Shown: positions 7,685 to 16,033 of the stretch, in pieces
Layout: each line of letters starts with the position of its first letter
Numbering within the stretch: position 1 is the stretch's first letter
Source: Nocardioides_B sp035634095
GTDB lineage: Bacteria > Actinomycetota > Actinomycetes > Propionibacteriales > Nocardioidaceae
Assembly: GCA_035634095.1 (NCBI GenBank)
Contig: DASQDP010000114.1
Coordinates: 1-64,000, forward strand
Direction of reading: 5' to 3'
DNA length: 64,000 bases
The notes under the pieces: generated by a model
The model's input: the letters and a program-made list of their open reading frames with translations, nothing else
Databases searched by the model: none
Told to the model about the DNA's origin: nothing
Made by a program: the position numbers and the translations under genes

Positions 7685-10420
7685 TCAGTTGTGAAGGGTG
7701 TCCCCGGCCTCGGTGGACAGCCGCCGCACGAACCAGTCCGATCGCGCGTCGGCGGCCGGCTCCACCCGGCTGTCCGCGTCGAGGACCGTGGCGCCGTGCG
7801 GCCCCACCAGGACCAGGTCCAGCACCAGGGAGCGCACCTGCGGCAGGTCGTTCTTGAGCTGGGCGACCTGCAGCAGCAGGTGCTCGACAGCCTCAACGTC
7901 CACCTCCTCGCTGCCCCGGTAGCCGAAGAGCAGCGGAGCGGCCCGGATCTCGCGCACCATGTCGGTGGCGTCGCCGCTGTGCATCGGGGGGATGCGGTAG
8001 GAGCGGTCACCGAGCAGGTCGGTCGCCGGGCCGGAGACACCGAAGGAGACCACGGGCCCGAACAGCGGGTCCTCCACGCCGGCGATGTTGACGGGCACGC
8101 CGGCCGGCGCGACCTTCTGCACCACGAAGCCGGCCGGCCGGCCGGACTCGGTGGCGGCGTGCAGCGTGCCCCACGCGTCGCGCATCTCGTCCTCGGTGTC
8201 GATGTTGCGCCACACGTGCGCGAGGTCCGGCCGGTGCCGCAGGTGGTCGGCGGTGGCCTTGAGCACCACGTCGTAGCCGAGAGCCTCGGCAGCGGCGACC
8301 GCCTCCGCCTCGGTGGACACGGTGTGGCGCTCCCACAGGTCGACGCCGTAGGCACCCAGCAGCAGCCTGGTCTCCGCGAAGGTGAGGTCCCGCCCGTCGG
8401 GGTCCTGATGGAGCACCTCCGACACCAGGTCGCGTGCCGTGGCCGAGTCCACCGTCTCCGGGGCCACGGGCTCGCCGCGCGGCTTGGCGCGCCAAGCGGC
8501 GTACTCCACGACGCGGGCCAGCGCACGCACCGCCGCCTCCACCGCCGGGTAGGAGGGCACGGAGCCGCGCCCGGCGGTGCTGCCGGCCACGTCGGGCACC
8601 CGTAGGAGCTCGGGGATGCCCTCGCTGGCCAGGAAGGTGGAGACCAGCGGCTTGTCGGACTGCTCGCCCACGGCGGCCAGCACGTTGGCCACCTCCTCGC
8701 CGCTGGTGTTCAGCGGCGGGATGAACACCGCCACCACCGAGTCGACCTCGGAGTCGTCGATGGCGGCGTCCAGCGCCTCCTCGAAGTCCTCGGCGGTGGC
8801 CTCCGAGCCCAAAGCCACCTGCCGTTGCACCTGGAGCCCTACCGCCACCGCCGCGTCCGCAGCCAGCAGCCCGATCGCGTCGGAGTTGCCGACCACCGCG
8901 ACCCGGCTGCCGCGCGGCAGCGGCTGGTGGGCCACCAGCTGCGCGACGTCGAACATCTCGTCGAGGTTGTCCACCTGAATCACCCCGGCCTGCCGGAACA
9001 TCGCGTCCACGGCCGCCTGCGGGGCCAGCATGGAGCGCACGGCGTGGCCCATGGGGACGCCCTGGGTGGAGCGACCGGACTTCACCGCCACCACCGGCTT
9101 GCGCTCGGAGACCCGGCGGGCGAGCCGGCTGAACTTCCGCGGGTTGCCGATCGACTCCAGGTAGAGCAGCACCACCTCGGTGTCATCGTCCTCCTCCCAG
9201 TACTGCAGGAGGTCGTTGCCGGACACGTCGGCGCGGTTGCCCGCGCTCACGAACGTGGACAGCCCGAGCCCGCGGCGGTCCACCTTCTCCAGGATGGCGA
9301 CGCCGAGCGCACCGGACTGGCAGAAGAACCCCGCCCTCCCCCGCGGCGGCATCAGCGTCGAGAGCGAGGCGTTCAGCGACACGTCACCGGCGGTGTTGAT
9401 GATCCCGAGGCAGTTGGGGCCGATCAGCCGTAGACCGTAGCTGCGAGCCAGCCCCACCAGCCGCCGCTGCCGCACCCGGCCCTCCTCACCGGTCTCGGCG
9501 AACCCGGAGGAGATCACCACCAGGCCGTGCACGCCCTTGGCTGCGCAGTCGAGCACCACGTCCTGCACCGACTCGGCGGGCACCGCAACGATCGCCACGT
9601 CCACCGAGTCGGGGATGTCCCCCACCGTGGGGTACGCCGGCAGACCCGCCACGGACTGGGCGGCCGGGTTCACGACGTACACCCGGCCCTGGTAGTCGCC
9701 GAGCACCAGGTTGCGCACCAGCGTCTGGCCGATCGTGTACGAGCGGCGGGAGGCGCCGATCACCGCCACGCTGCGAGCACCGAAGAAGCGCTGGATGGAC
9801 GCCGACTCCGCCCGGTGCTCGCGCGCCTGCATCACGTTGAGCGAGGTGTCGGTGGCGTCGATGGGGAAGACCAGCCGCAGGATGCCGTCCTCGTAGCCGC
9901 CCGCGACGTGGTAGCCGGCGTCACGGAAGGTCTGGGTCATTCGCATGTTCTGGGGCAGCACTTCGGCCACGAACCGGTCGATCCCCCGCTCCCGACCCGC
10001 CTGCGCGAGGTGCTCGAGCAGGAGGTTGGCGATGCCGCGGCCCTGGTGGGCGTCCTGGACGAGGAAGGCCACCTCCGCCTCCACCAGGTTCGCCGCCCGA
10101 GCCTCGGGCGAGCTCTCCTCCGGCGGGATCCGGTCGAACCTGCCGACCGCGATCATCTTGGTGGCGACGGTGAGGACGAACGCCACCCGGTCGCGGTGGT
10201 CCACGTTGGTGAACCGCAGCTGGTCGCGCTCGGACAGCTCGGGCATCGGCGCGAAGAAGCGGAGGTACTTCGACTCCGCCGACACCTGGGAGTAGAACTC
10301 CACCAGCAGGTCGCGGTCACCGGCCATGATCGGCCTGAGGTGGGCCACCTGACCGTCCCGGAGCAGGACGTCGGCCTCCCAGTGCCGGGGGTAGGCCGCT
10401 GTGGGCGTGGTCAGGCTCAC
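7685..10420 (-). CDS. GNAT-fused NDP-forming acyl-CoA-synthetase-like protein (PatA-type lysine acetyltransferase)
   Basis: From the GTG at 10420 the protein has 911 residues: an N-terminal GNAT domain (about 20-190, acetyl-CoA loop QDAHQGRGIAN at 122-132), a CoA-binding Rossmann-type domain (from about 213, VAVIGASR), a succinyl-CoA-ligase-like middle (FFCQSGALG) and a C-terminal ATP-grasp domain (about 680-911). This order, GNAT first, is that of Streptomyces PatA-type protein acetyltransferases, which inactivate acyl-CoA synthetases by lysine acetylation; Salmonella Pat has the reverse order. The synthetase-like part usually acts as an acetyl-CoA sensor rather than an enzyme. The start is supported by TAGATT ending 7 bases upstream. 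It is divergent from parC across 83 bp. Confidence 0.9.
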   Translation of the reverse strand: MSLTTPTAAYPRHWEADVLLRDGQVAHLRPIMAGDRDLLVEFYSQVSAESKYLRFFAPMPELSERDQLRFTNVDHRDRVAFVLTVATKMIAVGRFDRIPPEESSPEARAANLVEAEVAFLVQDAHQGRGIANLLLEHLAQAGRERGIDRFVAEVLPQNMRMTQTFRDAGYHVAGGYEDGILRLVFPIDATDTSLNVMQAREHRAESASIQRFFGARSVAVIGASRRSYTIGQTLVRNLVLGDYQGRVYVVNPAAQSVAGLPAYPTVGDIPDSVDVAIVAVPAESVQDVVLDCAAKGVHGLVVISSGFAETGEEGRVRQRRLVGLARSYGLRLIGPNCLGIINTAGDVSLNASLSTLMPPRGRAGFFCQSGALGVAILEKVDRRGLGLSTFVSAGNRADVSGNDLLQYWEEDDDTEVVLLYLESIGNPRKFSRLARRVSERKPVVAVKSGRSTQGVPMGHAVRSMLAPQAAVDAMFRQAGVIQVDNLDEMFDVAQLVAHQPLPRGSRVAVVGNSDAIGLLAADAAVAVGLQVQRQVALGSEATAEDFEEALDAAIDDSEVDSVVAVFIPPLNTSGEEVANVLAAVGEQSDKPLVSTFLASEGIPELLRVPDVAGSTAGRGSVPSYPAVEAAVRALARVVEYAAWRAKPRGEPVAPETVDSATARDLVSEVLHQDPDGRDLTFAETRLLLGAYGVDLWERHTVSTEAEAVAAAEALGYDVVLKATADHLRHRPDLAHVWRNIDTEDEMRDAWGTLHAATESGRPAGFVVQKVAPAGVPVNIAGVEDPLFGPVVSFGVSGPATDLLGDRSYRIPPMHSGDATDMVREIRAAPLLFGYRGSEEVDVEAVEHLLLQVAQLKNDLPQVRSLVLDLVLVGPHGATVLDADSRVEPAADARSDWFVRRLSTEAGDTLHN

Positions 10421-10427
10421 GGGAGGG

Positions 10428-10433
10428 AATCTA
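10428..10433 (-). promoter_or_regulatory. Candidate leaderless -10 of PatA-like gene
   Basis: TAGATT on the minus strand, 7 bases before GTG 10420. A ribosome site is absent (the bases before the start read CCCTCCC). Confidence 0.55.
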
Positions 10434-10490
10434 CCGTCCGGGGCATCGGTCCGACCGGCGTGCCCCGGGCCGGACCGCTGCCCGTCGTAC

Positions 10491-10496
10491 CACAAT
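10491..10496 (+). promoter_or_regulatory. Candidate leaderless -10 of parC
   Basis: CACAAT is followed by 7 bases and ATG 10504. It overlaps the alternative upstream ATG at 10495, arguing against that start. Confidence 0.4.
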
Positions 10497-10503
10497 GGAA
10501 GGC

Positions 10504-12963
10504 ATGGCGCGCTCGACCCGACCCCCGCTGCCCGACGACTTCGAGGAGCACATCGTCGACATCGACGTGGGCGACGAGATGCGGGCCAGCTTCTTGGAGT
10601 ACGCGTACTCGGTCATCTACAGCCGGGCGCTGCCGGACGCCCGCGACGGCCTCAAGCCGGTGCAGCGACGGATCCTGCACACGATGGCCGAGATGGGTCT
10701 GCGTCCCACCAGCGGCCACGTCAAGAGTGCCCGCGTCGTCGGCGAGGTGATGGGACGTCTGCACCCGCACGGGGACGGGGCGATCTACGACGCCCTGGTG
10801 CGGATGGTGCAGCCGTGGTCGCTGCGGGTGCCGTTCGTCGACGGCCACGGGAACTTCGGCTCCCCGGACAACGGCCCGGCGGCGATGCGCTACACCGAGT
10901 GCCGGATGGCGCCGCCGGCAATGGCGATGACCGCCTCGATCGACGAGGACACCGTCGACTTCAAGCCCAACTACGACAGCCGCGAGACCGAGCCGGTCGT
11001 GCTCCCCGCGGGGATCCCCAACCTGGTCGTCAACGGAGCGTCCGGCATCGCGGTGGGCATGGCCACCAACCTGGCGCCCCACAACCTCGTCGAGGTGGTG
11101 CAGGCGCTGCGGCACCTGATCGCTCACCCCGACGCGGACCTCGAGGACCTGATGCGCTTCGTCCCCGGCCCCGACCTACCCACCGGCGGCAAGATCGTCG
11201 GCCTCGACGGCATCCGCGAGGCCTACGAGACCGGCCGCGGCTCGTTCCGGATGCGCGCCACCACCCGCGTCGAGGACGTCACCGCCCGTCGTCGCGGCAT
11301 CGTGGTCACCGAGCTGCCCTACGGCGTGGGCCCCGAGCGGGTCATCGAGCGGATCAAGTCGCTGGTGCAGGCCAAGAAGCTGCAGGGCATCTCCGACGTC
11401 AAGGACCTCACCGACCTCGAGAAGGGCCTGCGGCTGGTCATCGAGGTCAAGAACGGCTTCGTCCCGGAGGCCATCGTGGAGCAGCTGTTCCGCCTCACGC
11501 CGCTGGAGGACTCCTTCGGCATCAACGCGGTGGCCCTGGTCGAGGGGCAGCCGCGCACCCTGGGGCTGCGGCAGATGCTCGAGGTGTTCCTCGAGCACCG
11601 CTTCACCGTCGTACGCCGCCGCTCGGTGTTCCGTCGCGGCAAGGCCGCCGACCGCCTGCACCTGGTCGAGGGGCTGCTCGTCGCGATCCTCGACATCGAC
11701 GAGGTGATCGCGCTGGTCCGCGGCAGTGACGACGCCGAGCAGGCCCGCGTGCGGCTGATGCAGGTCTTCGACCTCAGCGACCTGCAGGCCCGCCACATCC
11801 TCGACATGGCACTGCGCCGGCTCACCCGGTTCTCCCGCATCGACCTGGAGAAGGAGCAGGCCGAGCTGGAGCGCACCATCGCCGAGCTGGACGCGATCCT
11901 GGAGGACGAGAGCCGGCTCCGGGCCGTGGTCTCCGAGGAGCTCCACGAGGTCGCCACCACCTACGGAACGCCTCGGCGGACCGTGCTGCTGGAGGCCGCC
12001 GGCCAGCCCGTGTCGGCGTCCGCGCCGCTGGAGGTGGCCGACGACCCGTGCCAGGTCTACCTCTCCAGCACCGGCCTGCTGGCCCGCACCGCCGGCACCG
12101 GGACCCCCGGCACCGGAGGTGGCCGCACCAAGCACGACGTCGTGGTGTCCGCGGTTCGGGCCACCGCCCGCGGCCAGGTCGGTGCGCTGACGAGCAGGGG
12201 TCGCCTGGTGCGGCTCGACGTCCTGGACCTGCCCACGCTCCCCGCCACGGCGAACTCCCCGCACCTGCAGGGCGGAGCGCCGGTCACCGAGTTCCTGCCC
12301 CTTGCCGCCGGCGAGCGAGTGCTGTCGCTGACCTCGCTGGACCCGGACGGGCCAGGACACGCGTTGGGGACCCGGCTGGGGGTGGTCAAGCGGGTGCACC
12401 CCGAGCGGCTGGCCCGCGACGAGTGGGAGGTCGTCCGGCTGGCCGAGGGCGATGAGGTGGTCGGAGCGGTCGAGCTGCGCACCGGCGACGAGGTGCTGTG
12501 CTTCGTCACCTCGGACGCGCAGCTGCTGCAGTTCCCTGCTGCGGCGGTGCGTCCCCAGGGCCGCTCCGGCGGCGGAATGGCCGGCGTGCGCCTCGGCGTC
12601 GGCGCGCAGGTGGTCTTCTTCGGCGCCTTCGAGCCCGACGACACCGCCGAGGTGGTGACGGTCTCCGGGTCCGGCCGGGCACTGCCGGGCACCGAGCCCG
12701 GGTCGGTGAAGGTGACCGCCTTCGCGGAGTACCCGGCGAAGGGCCGCGGCACCGGCGGCGTGCGCTGCCACCGCTTCCTCAAGGGCGAGGACGCCGTCGT
12801 GTTCGCCTGGGCGGGACGCGGTCCGGCGCGGGCCGCTGCCGCCAGTGGCTCGCCCGTCGACCTTCCGGCGGCGGACGGGCGCCGGGACGGCTCGGGCGTG
12901 CCCGGGTCGCAGCCGGTCGCAGCGGTCTCCGGGCCGGTCGAGTCCGTCGGCCCGGACCGATGA
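10504..12963 (+). CDS. parC: DNA topoisomerase IV subunit A (ParC/GyrA family)
   Basis: This 819-residue protein cuts and rejoins DNA in the type IIA topoisomerase complex that decatenates daughter chromosomes. The N-terminal breakage-reunion domain shows SRALPDARDGLKPVQRR, the helix RLHPHGDGAIYD and the active-site tyrosine of AAMRYTEC (Tyr130). The C-terminal beta-pinwheel lacks a canonical GyrA box (QRRGG-K/R-G), having a weak SGGGMAGVRLG instead, which favours ParC over GyrA. The partner parE is nearby on the other strand, as in Streptomyces. The position equivalent to E. coli GyrA Ser83 is glycine (Gly92), while the Asp87 equivalent is retained. The last 60 residues are a variable Pro/Gly/Ser tail. 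An alternative ATG lies three codons upstream (10495). Confidence 0.92.
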   Translation: MARSTRPPLPDDFEEHIVDIDVGDEMRASFLEYAYSVIYSRALPDARDGLKPVQRRILHTMAEMGLRPTSGHVKSARVVGEVMGRLHPHGDGAIYDALVRMVQPWSLRVPFVDGHGNFGSPDNGPAAMRYTECRMAPPAMAMTASIDEDTVDFKPNYDSRETEPVVLPAGIPNLVVNGASGIAVGMATNLAPHNLVEVVQALRHLIAHPDADLEDLMRFVPGPDLPTGGKIVGLDGIREAYETGRGSFRMRATTRVEDVTARRRGIVVTELPYGVGPERVIERIKSLVQAKKLQGISDVKDLTDLEKGLRLVIEVKNGFVPEAIVEQLFRLTPLEDSFGINAVALVEGQPRTLGLRQMLEVFLEHRFTVVRRRSVFRRGKAADRLHLVEGLLVAILDIDEVIALVRGSDDAEQARVRLMQVFDLSDLQARHILDMALRRLTRFSRIDLEKEQAELERTIAELDAILEDESRLRAVVSEELHEVATTYGTPRRTVLLEAAGQPVSASAPLEVADDPCQVYLSSTGLLARTAGTGTPGTGGGRTKHDVVVSAVRATARGQVGALTSRGRLVRLDVLDLPTLPATANSPHLQGGAPVTEFLPLAAGERVLSLTSLDPDGPGHALGTRLGVVKRVHPERLARDEWEVVRLAEGDEVVGAVELRTGDEVLCFVTSDAQLLQFPAAAVRPQGRSGGGMAGVRLGVGAQVVFFGAFEPDDTAEVVTVSGSGRALPGTEPGSVKVTAFAEYPAKGRGTGGVRCHRFLKGEDAVVFAWAGRGPARAAAASGSPVDLPAADGRRDGSGVPGSQPVAAVSGPVESVGPDR

Positions 12964-12990
12964 CCAGGAGGTGACGGCTTGCCCGCGTGA

Positions 12991-12996
12991 CAGGCT
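12991..12996 (+). promoter_or_regulatory. Candidate leaderless -10 of lipoprotein operon
   Basis: CAGGCT ends 6 bases before ATG 13003, 27 bp after the parC stop. Confidence 0.4.
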
Positions 12997-13002
12997 TGGC
13001 CC

Positions 13003-13716
13003 ATGACAGCCTCCCTGCGGCGCGGTCCCGGGCTGCTGGCGGCCCTGGCGTGCGCTGCCGCGACGCTGACCGCCTGCTCCGGCTCCGACGGGCCGACCGA
13101 GAGCCCGACAGCCACCCTGGCGGCCGCGAAGGAGAGCCTCGACGCCACCAGCGGCGTCCGCATCGGGCTGTCCACGCCCGAGCTGCCCTCCGGCGTCAGC
13201 GGCCTGCTCAGCGCGAGCGGCATCGGTACGCACCCACCGGCGTTCGCCGGGGACATCAAGGTCTCCGCGTCGGGGGTGACGGCGGACGCCGAGGTGGTGG
13301 CGGTCCGCGGGCTGGTCTACGCCAAGCTGCCGTTCAGCTCGTCCTTCGCGCCCATCGATCCCGCGGAGTACGGCGCCCCCGACCCCGCCGCACTGATGCG
13401 ACCCGCCGGCGGCCTGTCCTCGCTGCTGACCGAGTCCACGGGCGTGAAGCGAGGTGAGGAGGTCCGCGAGGGCGAGTCCGTGCTGCGCAGCTTCACCGCG
13501 GCCGTGCCTGGTGACGCCGTGGCCGCCGTCATCCCCAGCGCCTCACCGGAGGCGTCCTTCGACGCACGCTTCACGATCGACGACGGGGACCGGTTGTCGA
13601 AGGCGGTGCTGAGCGGCCCGTTCTACCCGCGGACCGACGACGTGACCTACACGATCACCTTCGCGGAGTACGGCACGAAGCGGACGATCACCGCACCACG
13701 GGCCACTCGGCGGTGA
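13003..13716 (+). CDS. LppX/LprAFG-family lipoprotein (LprG-like)
   Basis: The 237-residue product begins with a lipoprotein signal: basic n-region, hydrophobic stretch and lipobox LTAC with lipidated Cys25. The remainder has the LppX_LprAFG fold (a half-barrel with a lipid-binding cavity); recognisable elements are the early TSGVRIGLST strand, the DIKVSASGVTADAEVVAVRGLVYAKLP hairpins and the final DDVTYTITFAEYG strand. The MFS gene follows after 7 bp. In Mycobacterium, lprG (Rv1411c) and the MFS gene Rv1410c form an operon that moves triacylglycerol/lipoglycan to the outer envelope; the shared gene order supports the same role here, although this organism need not have a mycomembrane. Confidence 0.85.
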   Translation: MTASLRRGPGLLAALACAAATLTACSGSDGPTESPTATLAAAKESLDATSGVRIGLSTPELPSGVSGLLSASGIGTHPPAFAGDIKVSASGVTADAEVVAVRGLVYAKLPFSSSFAPIDPAEYGAPDPAALMRPAGGLSSLLTESTGVKRGEEVREGESVLRSFTAAVPGDAVAAVIPSASPEASFDARFTIDDGDRLSKAVLSGPFYPRTDDVTYTITFAEYGTKRTITAPRATRR

Positions 13717-13723
13717 CCCAGCG

Positions 13724-15502
13724 GTGACCCGGGGGGCCGGGGGCAACCGCGGGCTGTTGCCGCTGGCGTCCGTGGCGGTGGCGTTCGCGGCGGCGGACAC
13801 CTACGTCGTGGTGCTCGCGCTGCCCGACATGATGGCCGGCGTCGGGCTCGCGATCGACGAGCTGCAGCGCGCGGCCCCCATCGTGTCCGGCTTCCTGCTC
13901 GGCTACGTGGCGATGCTGCCCCTGGTCGGGCGGATCGCGGACCTCCGCGGTCGTCCGCCGGTGCTGGTGGCCTCCCTGGGGGTGTTCGCGTTGGGCTCGC
14001 TGGTGACCGCCGCGGCCTACGACCTGCCCAGCATGGTCACCGGCCGTTTCCTGCAGGGAGTCGGTGGCGGGGGCCTGGTTCCCGCGACGCTCGCCCTGGT
14101 CGCTGACCTCTACCGCCCCGAACGGCGGGGCGTGCCCCTGGGCGTGGTCGGCGCCGTGCAGGAGGTCGGCAGCGTGCTGGGCCCCCTGTACGGCGCGCTG
14201 GTGCTCGCCGTCGGGACGTGGCACGTCATCTTCGCGGTCAACGTGCTGGCTGGACTGGTGCTTGCGGGCGCGATCCTCGCGGCGGCGTCCGGCGGCCACG
14301 GCTCGGGGGCGACGACCCGCGGGGCGGCCTGGAGCCCGGCCGCCGACGGCTGGGACCGGCTCGGCGCCGTCCTGGCCGCGCTCGCTGTCGCGGCGCTGCT
14401 CCTCACGATGCTGCAGCCCCCGGGGCTCACCAGCGACGTCACGCTCGGGCTGGCGTTCCTGCCGGTGGCCGGCGACTCGCGCTGGCTGGCGCCGATCGGT
14501 CTCGCCACGGTGCTGCTGGCCGCTGCGCTGGCGGTGCGCTGCCTGACGGCGCGACACCCGCTCGTCGACGTACGAGGGTGGGCGGCCGTGGCCAGGCAAG
14601 CCGACCTGGTCGGCGCGGGCCTGCTCGCCGTAGCGCTCGGAGGGGTGGTCCTGGCGTTCTCCACCGCAGACCCCGAGGTGTCGGTCTTCTCCCCGGCGGG
14701 GCCATGGCTGCTGCTCGGGTCGGCCGCCCTGCTCCTGGTGGCGGTCTGGCACGCCCGCCGTACCCCGCGGCCGCTGGTGCCCCGCGGCGCCTTCCGTCCC
14801 CGGGCCGCCTGGGGCGCCCTGGCCGTCTCGTTCTTCGTCGGCGCGGCCCTGATCGCGGCCCTGGTGGACATCCCGATCTTCGCGCGGGTGACCGTGCACC
14901 CCGATTCCCAGCTGGACGCCGCACTGGTGCTGCTGCGGCTGCTGGTGGCGCTGCCGGTCGGCGCCGTGGTGGGCGGCTTCCTGGTGTCGCGGCTGCCGGC
15001 CTCGGCGGTCGCGGCGCTGGGGATGGCTTCGGCGGCGGTGGGGCTCGGCTGGATGTCCACCTGGGGGCTGACCAGCCTCGACGCCGGGTTGGCCACTGTG
15101 CCGCTGGTCCTCACCGGCCTCGGCTTCGGGCTGGCCCTGGCGCCGGTGAACACCGCCCTGCTGGCCGCTACCGGCGACGACGTGCACGGCGTGGCGTCCG
15201 CGCTGCTCGTGGTGGCACGGATGGTCGGCATGCTGGTCGGGATCTCCGCCCTGACGACGCTCGGGCTGCGCCGCTTCTACGCCGAGCAGGCTGACCTGCC
15301 CTCCCCCGCCGACGTCTGCTCCTCGGGCGCCCAGTGCGCGGCCTACACCCGATTGCTCAAGGAGGCCGGCCTCGCCCAGCTGCAGACGGTGTTCCTCGGC
15401 GCCGCGGTGTGTGCGGTCGTCGCCGCCGTGCTGGCGCTGGTGCTGCTGCACCGGGAGACGTCTGTCCTCCCGGTGAGGGGATCCGGTACGGTGCCGCGGT
15501 GA
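13724..15502 (+). CDS. MFS transporter, 14-helix type (P55/Rv1410c-like)
   Basis: This 592-residue major facilitator has about 14 hydrophobic segments and MFS motif A as GRIADLRGRPPV (about residues 67-78), with the GRFLQGVGGGGLVPA motif of the drug:H+ antiporter-2 class at about 107-121. A loop with two cysteines (DVCSSGAQCAAY) near the C terminus probably lies outside the membrane and could form a disulfide. The GTG start is 7 bp after the lipoprotein gene. By analogy with Rv1410c it is likely to export lipid or lipoglycan with the lipoprotein; drug efflux is the generic alternative. Its stop codon overlaps the GTG of the carbonic anhydrase gene. Confidence 0.88.
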   Translation: MTRGAGGNRGLLPLASVAVAFAAADTYVVVLALPDMMAGVGLAIDELQRAAPIVSGFLLGYVAMLPLVGRIADLRGRPPVLVASLGVFALGSLVTAAAYDLPSMVTGRFLQGVGGGGLVPATLALVADLYRPERRGVPLGVVGAVQEVGSVLGPLYGALVLAVGTWHVIFAVNVLAGLVLAGAILAAASGGHGSGATTRGAAWSPAADGWDRLGAVLAALAVAALLLTMLQPPGLTSDVTLGLAFLPVAGDSRWLAPIGLATVLLAAALAVRCLTARHPLVDVRGWAAVARQADLVGAGLLAVALGGVVLAFSTADPEVSVFSPAGPWLLLGSAALLLVAVWHARRTPRPLVPRGAFRPRAAWGALAVSFFVGAALIAALVDIPIFARVTVHPDSQLDAALVLLRLLVALPVGAVVGGFLVSRLPASAVAALGMASAAVGLGWMSTWGLTSLDAGLATVPLVLTGLGFGLALAPVNTALLAATGDDVHGVASALLVVARMVGMLVGISALTTLGLRRFYAEQADLPSPADVCSSGAQCAAYTRLLKEAGLAQLQTVFLGAAVCAVVAAVLALVLLHRETSVLPVRGSGTVPR

Positions 15503-15996
15503 CCGACGAGTTCGAAGACCTCCTGGCGGCGAACCGCCGCTTCGCCGACACCTTCGCGCTCGGCGGGTTCGACGGCGTCGCGCACGCCGGTGTCGCCATC
15601 GTGACCTGCATGGACTCCCGGATCGACCCGCTGGGCATCGTGGGCCTCGAGCCGGGTGACGCCAAGATCTTCCGCAACCCCGGAGGCAGGGTCACCCCCC
15701 AGGGGCTCGAGGCGCTGGTGCTCGGCGTGCACCTGCTCAACGTGCGCCGCATCCTCGTGGTCCCGCACACCCGGTGTGCCATGGCGAGCTCGTCGCAGGA
15801 CGAGATCCGCGAGCGGGTGAGCGCGTCGGCAGGCATGGACGCCTCCTGGCAGACCTTCGGGGTGGTCGCCGACCAGCGCGCCGCCCTGCTCGACGACGTG
15901 AACGCCGTGCGCTCCCACCCGCTGATCCCGGACACGGTCCGCGTCGGTGGGTTCCTCTACGACGTGGACACCGGTCTCCTGGACCGACTCGTCTGA
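15499..15996 (+). CDS. Beta-carbonic anhydrase
   Basis: The 165-residue enzyme interconverts CO2 and bicarbonate. Zinc ligands and the catalytic dyad are visible: Cys37, Asp39 and Arg41 in CMDSR, and His90 and Cys93 in HTRC. The short length and sequence resemble the small actinobacterial class represented by M. tuberculosis Rv1284. The GTG start overlaps the MFS stop codon (GTGA), so translation is coupled to the transporter. A longer reading frame upstream lies inside the MFS gene and is not credible. Confidence 0.93.
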   Translation: MTDEFEDLLAANRRFADTFALGGFDGVAHAGVAIVTCMDSRIDPLGIVGLEPGDAKIFRNPGGRVTPQGLEALVLGVHLLNVRRILVVPHTRCAMASSSQDEIRERVSASAGMDASWQTFGVVADQRAALLDDVNAVRSHPLIPDTVRVGGFLYDVDTGLLDRLV

Positions 15997-16030
15997 CCCC
16001 GCCGCGCCTGGTCCGGAACGGTCTGCGGGG
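15997..16030. terminator. Weak hairpin between carbonic anhydrase and parE genes
   Basis: CCCCGC (15997-16002) can pair with GCGGGG (16025-16030) across a 22-base loop that can itself pair partly. It sits between two convergent stop codons. Confidence 0.35.
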
Positions 16031-16033
16031 CGG

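Noticed and set aside
10495..10503. ATG 10495 as the parC start
   Set aside because: It overlaps the best -10 hexamer, and ATG 10504 lies at the expected leaderless distance.
11176..13233. A 685-codon minus-strand frame opposite parC
   Set aside because: It is a reading-frame echo of parC with no recognisable domain and it runs through the next promoter.
13688..15451. A 587-codon minus-strand frame opposite the MFS gene
   Set aside because: Composition is Arg/Gln/Gly/His-rich, without hydrophobic helices, while the plus strand encodes a standard transporter.
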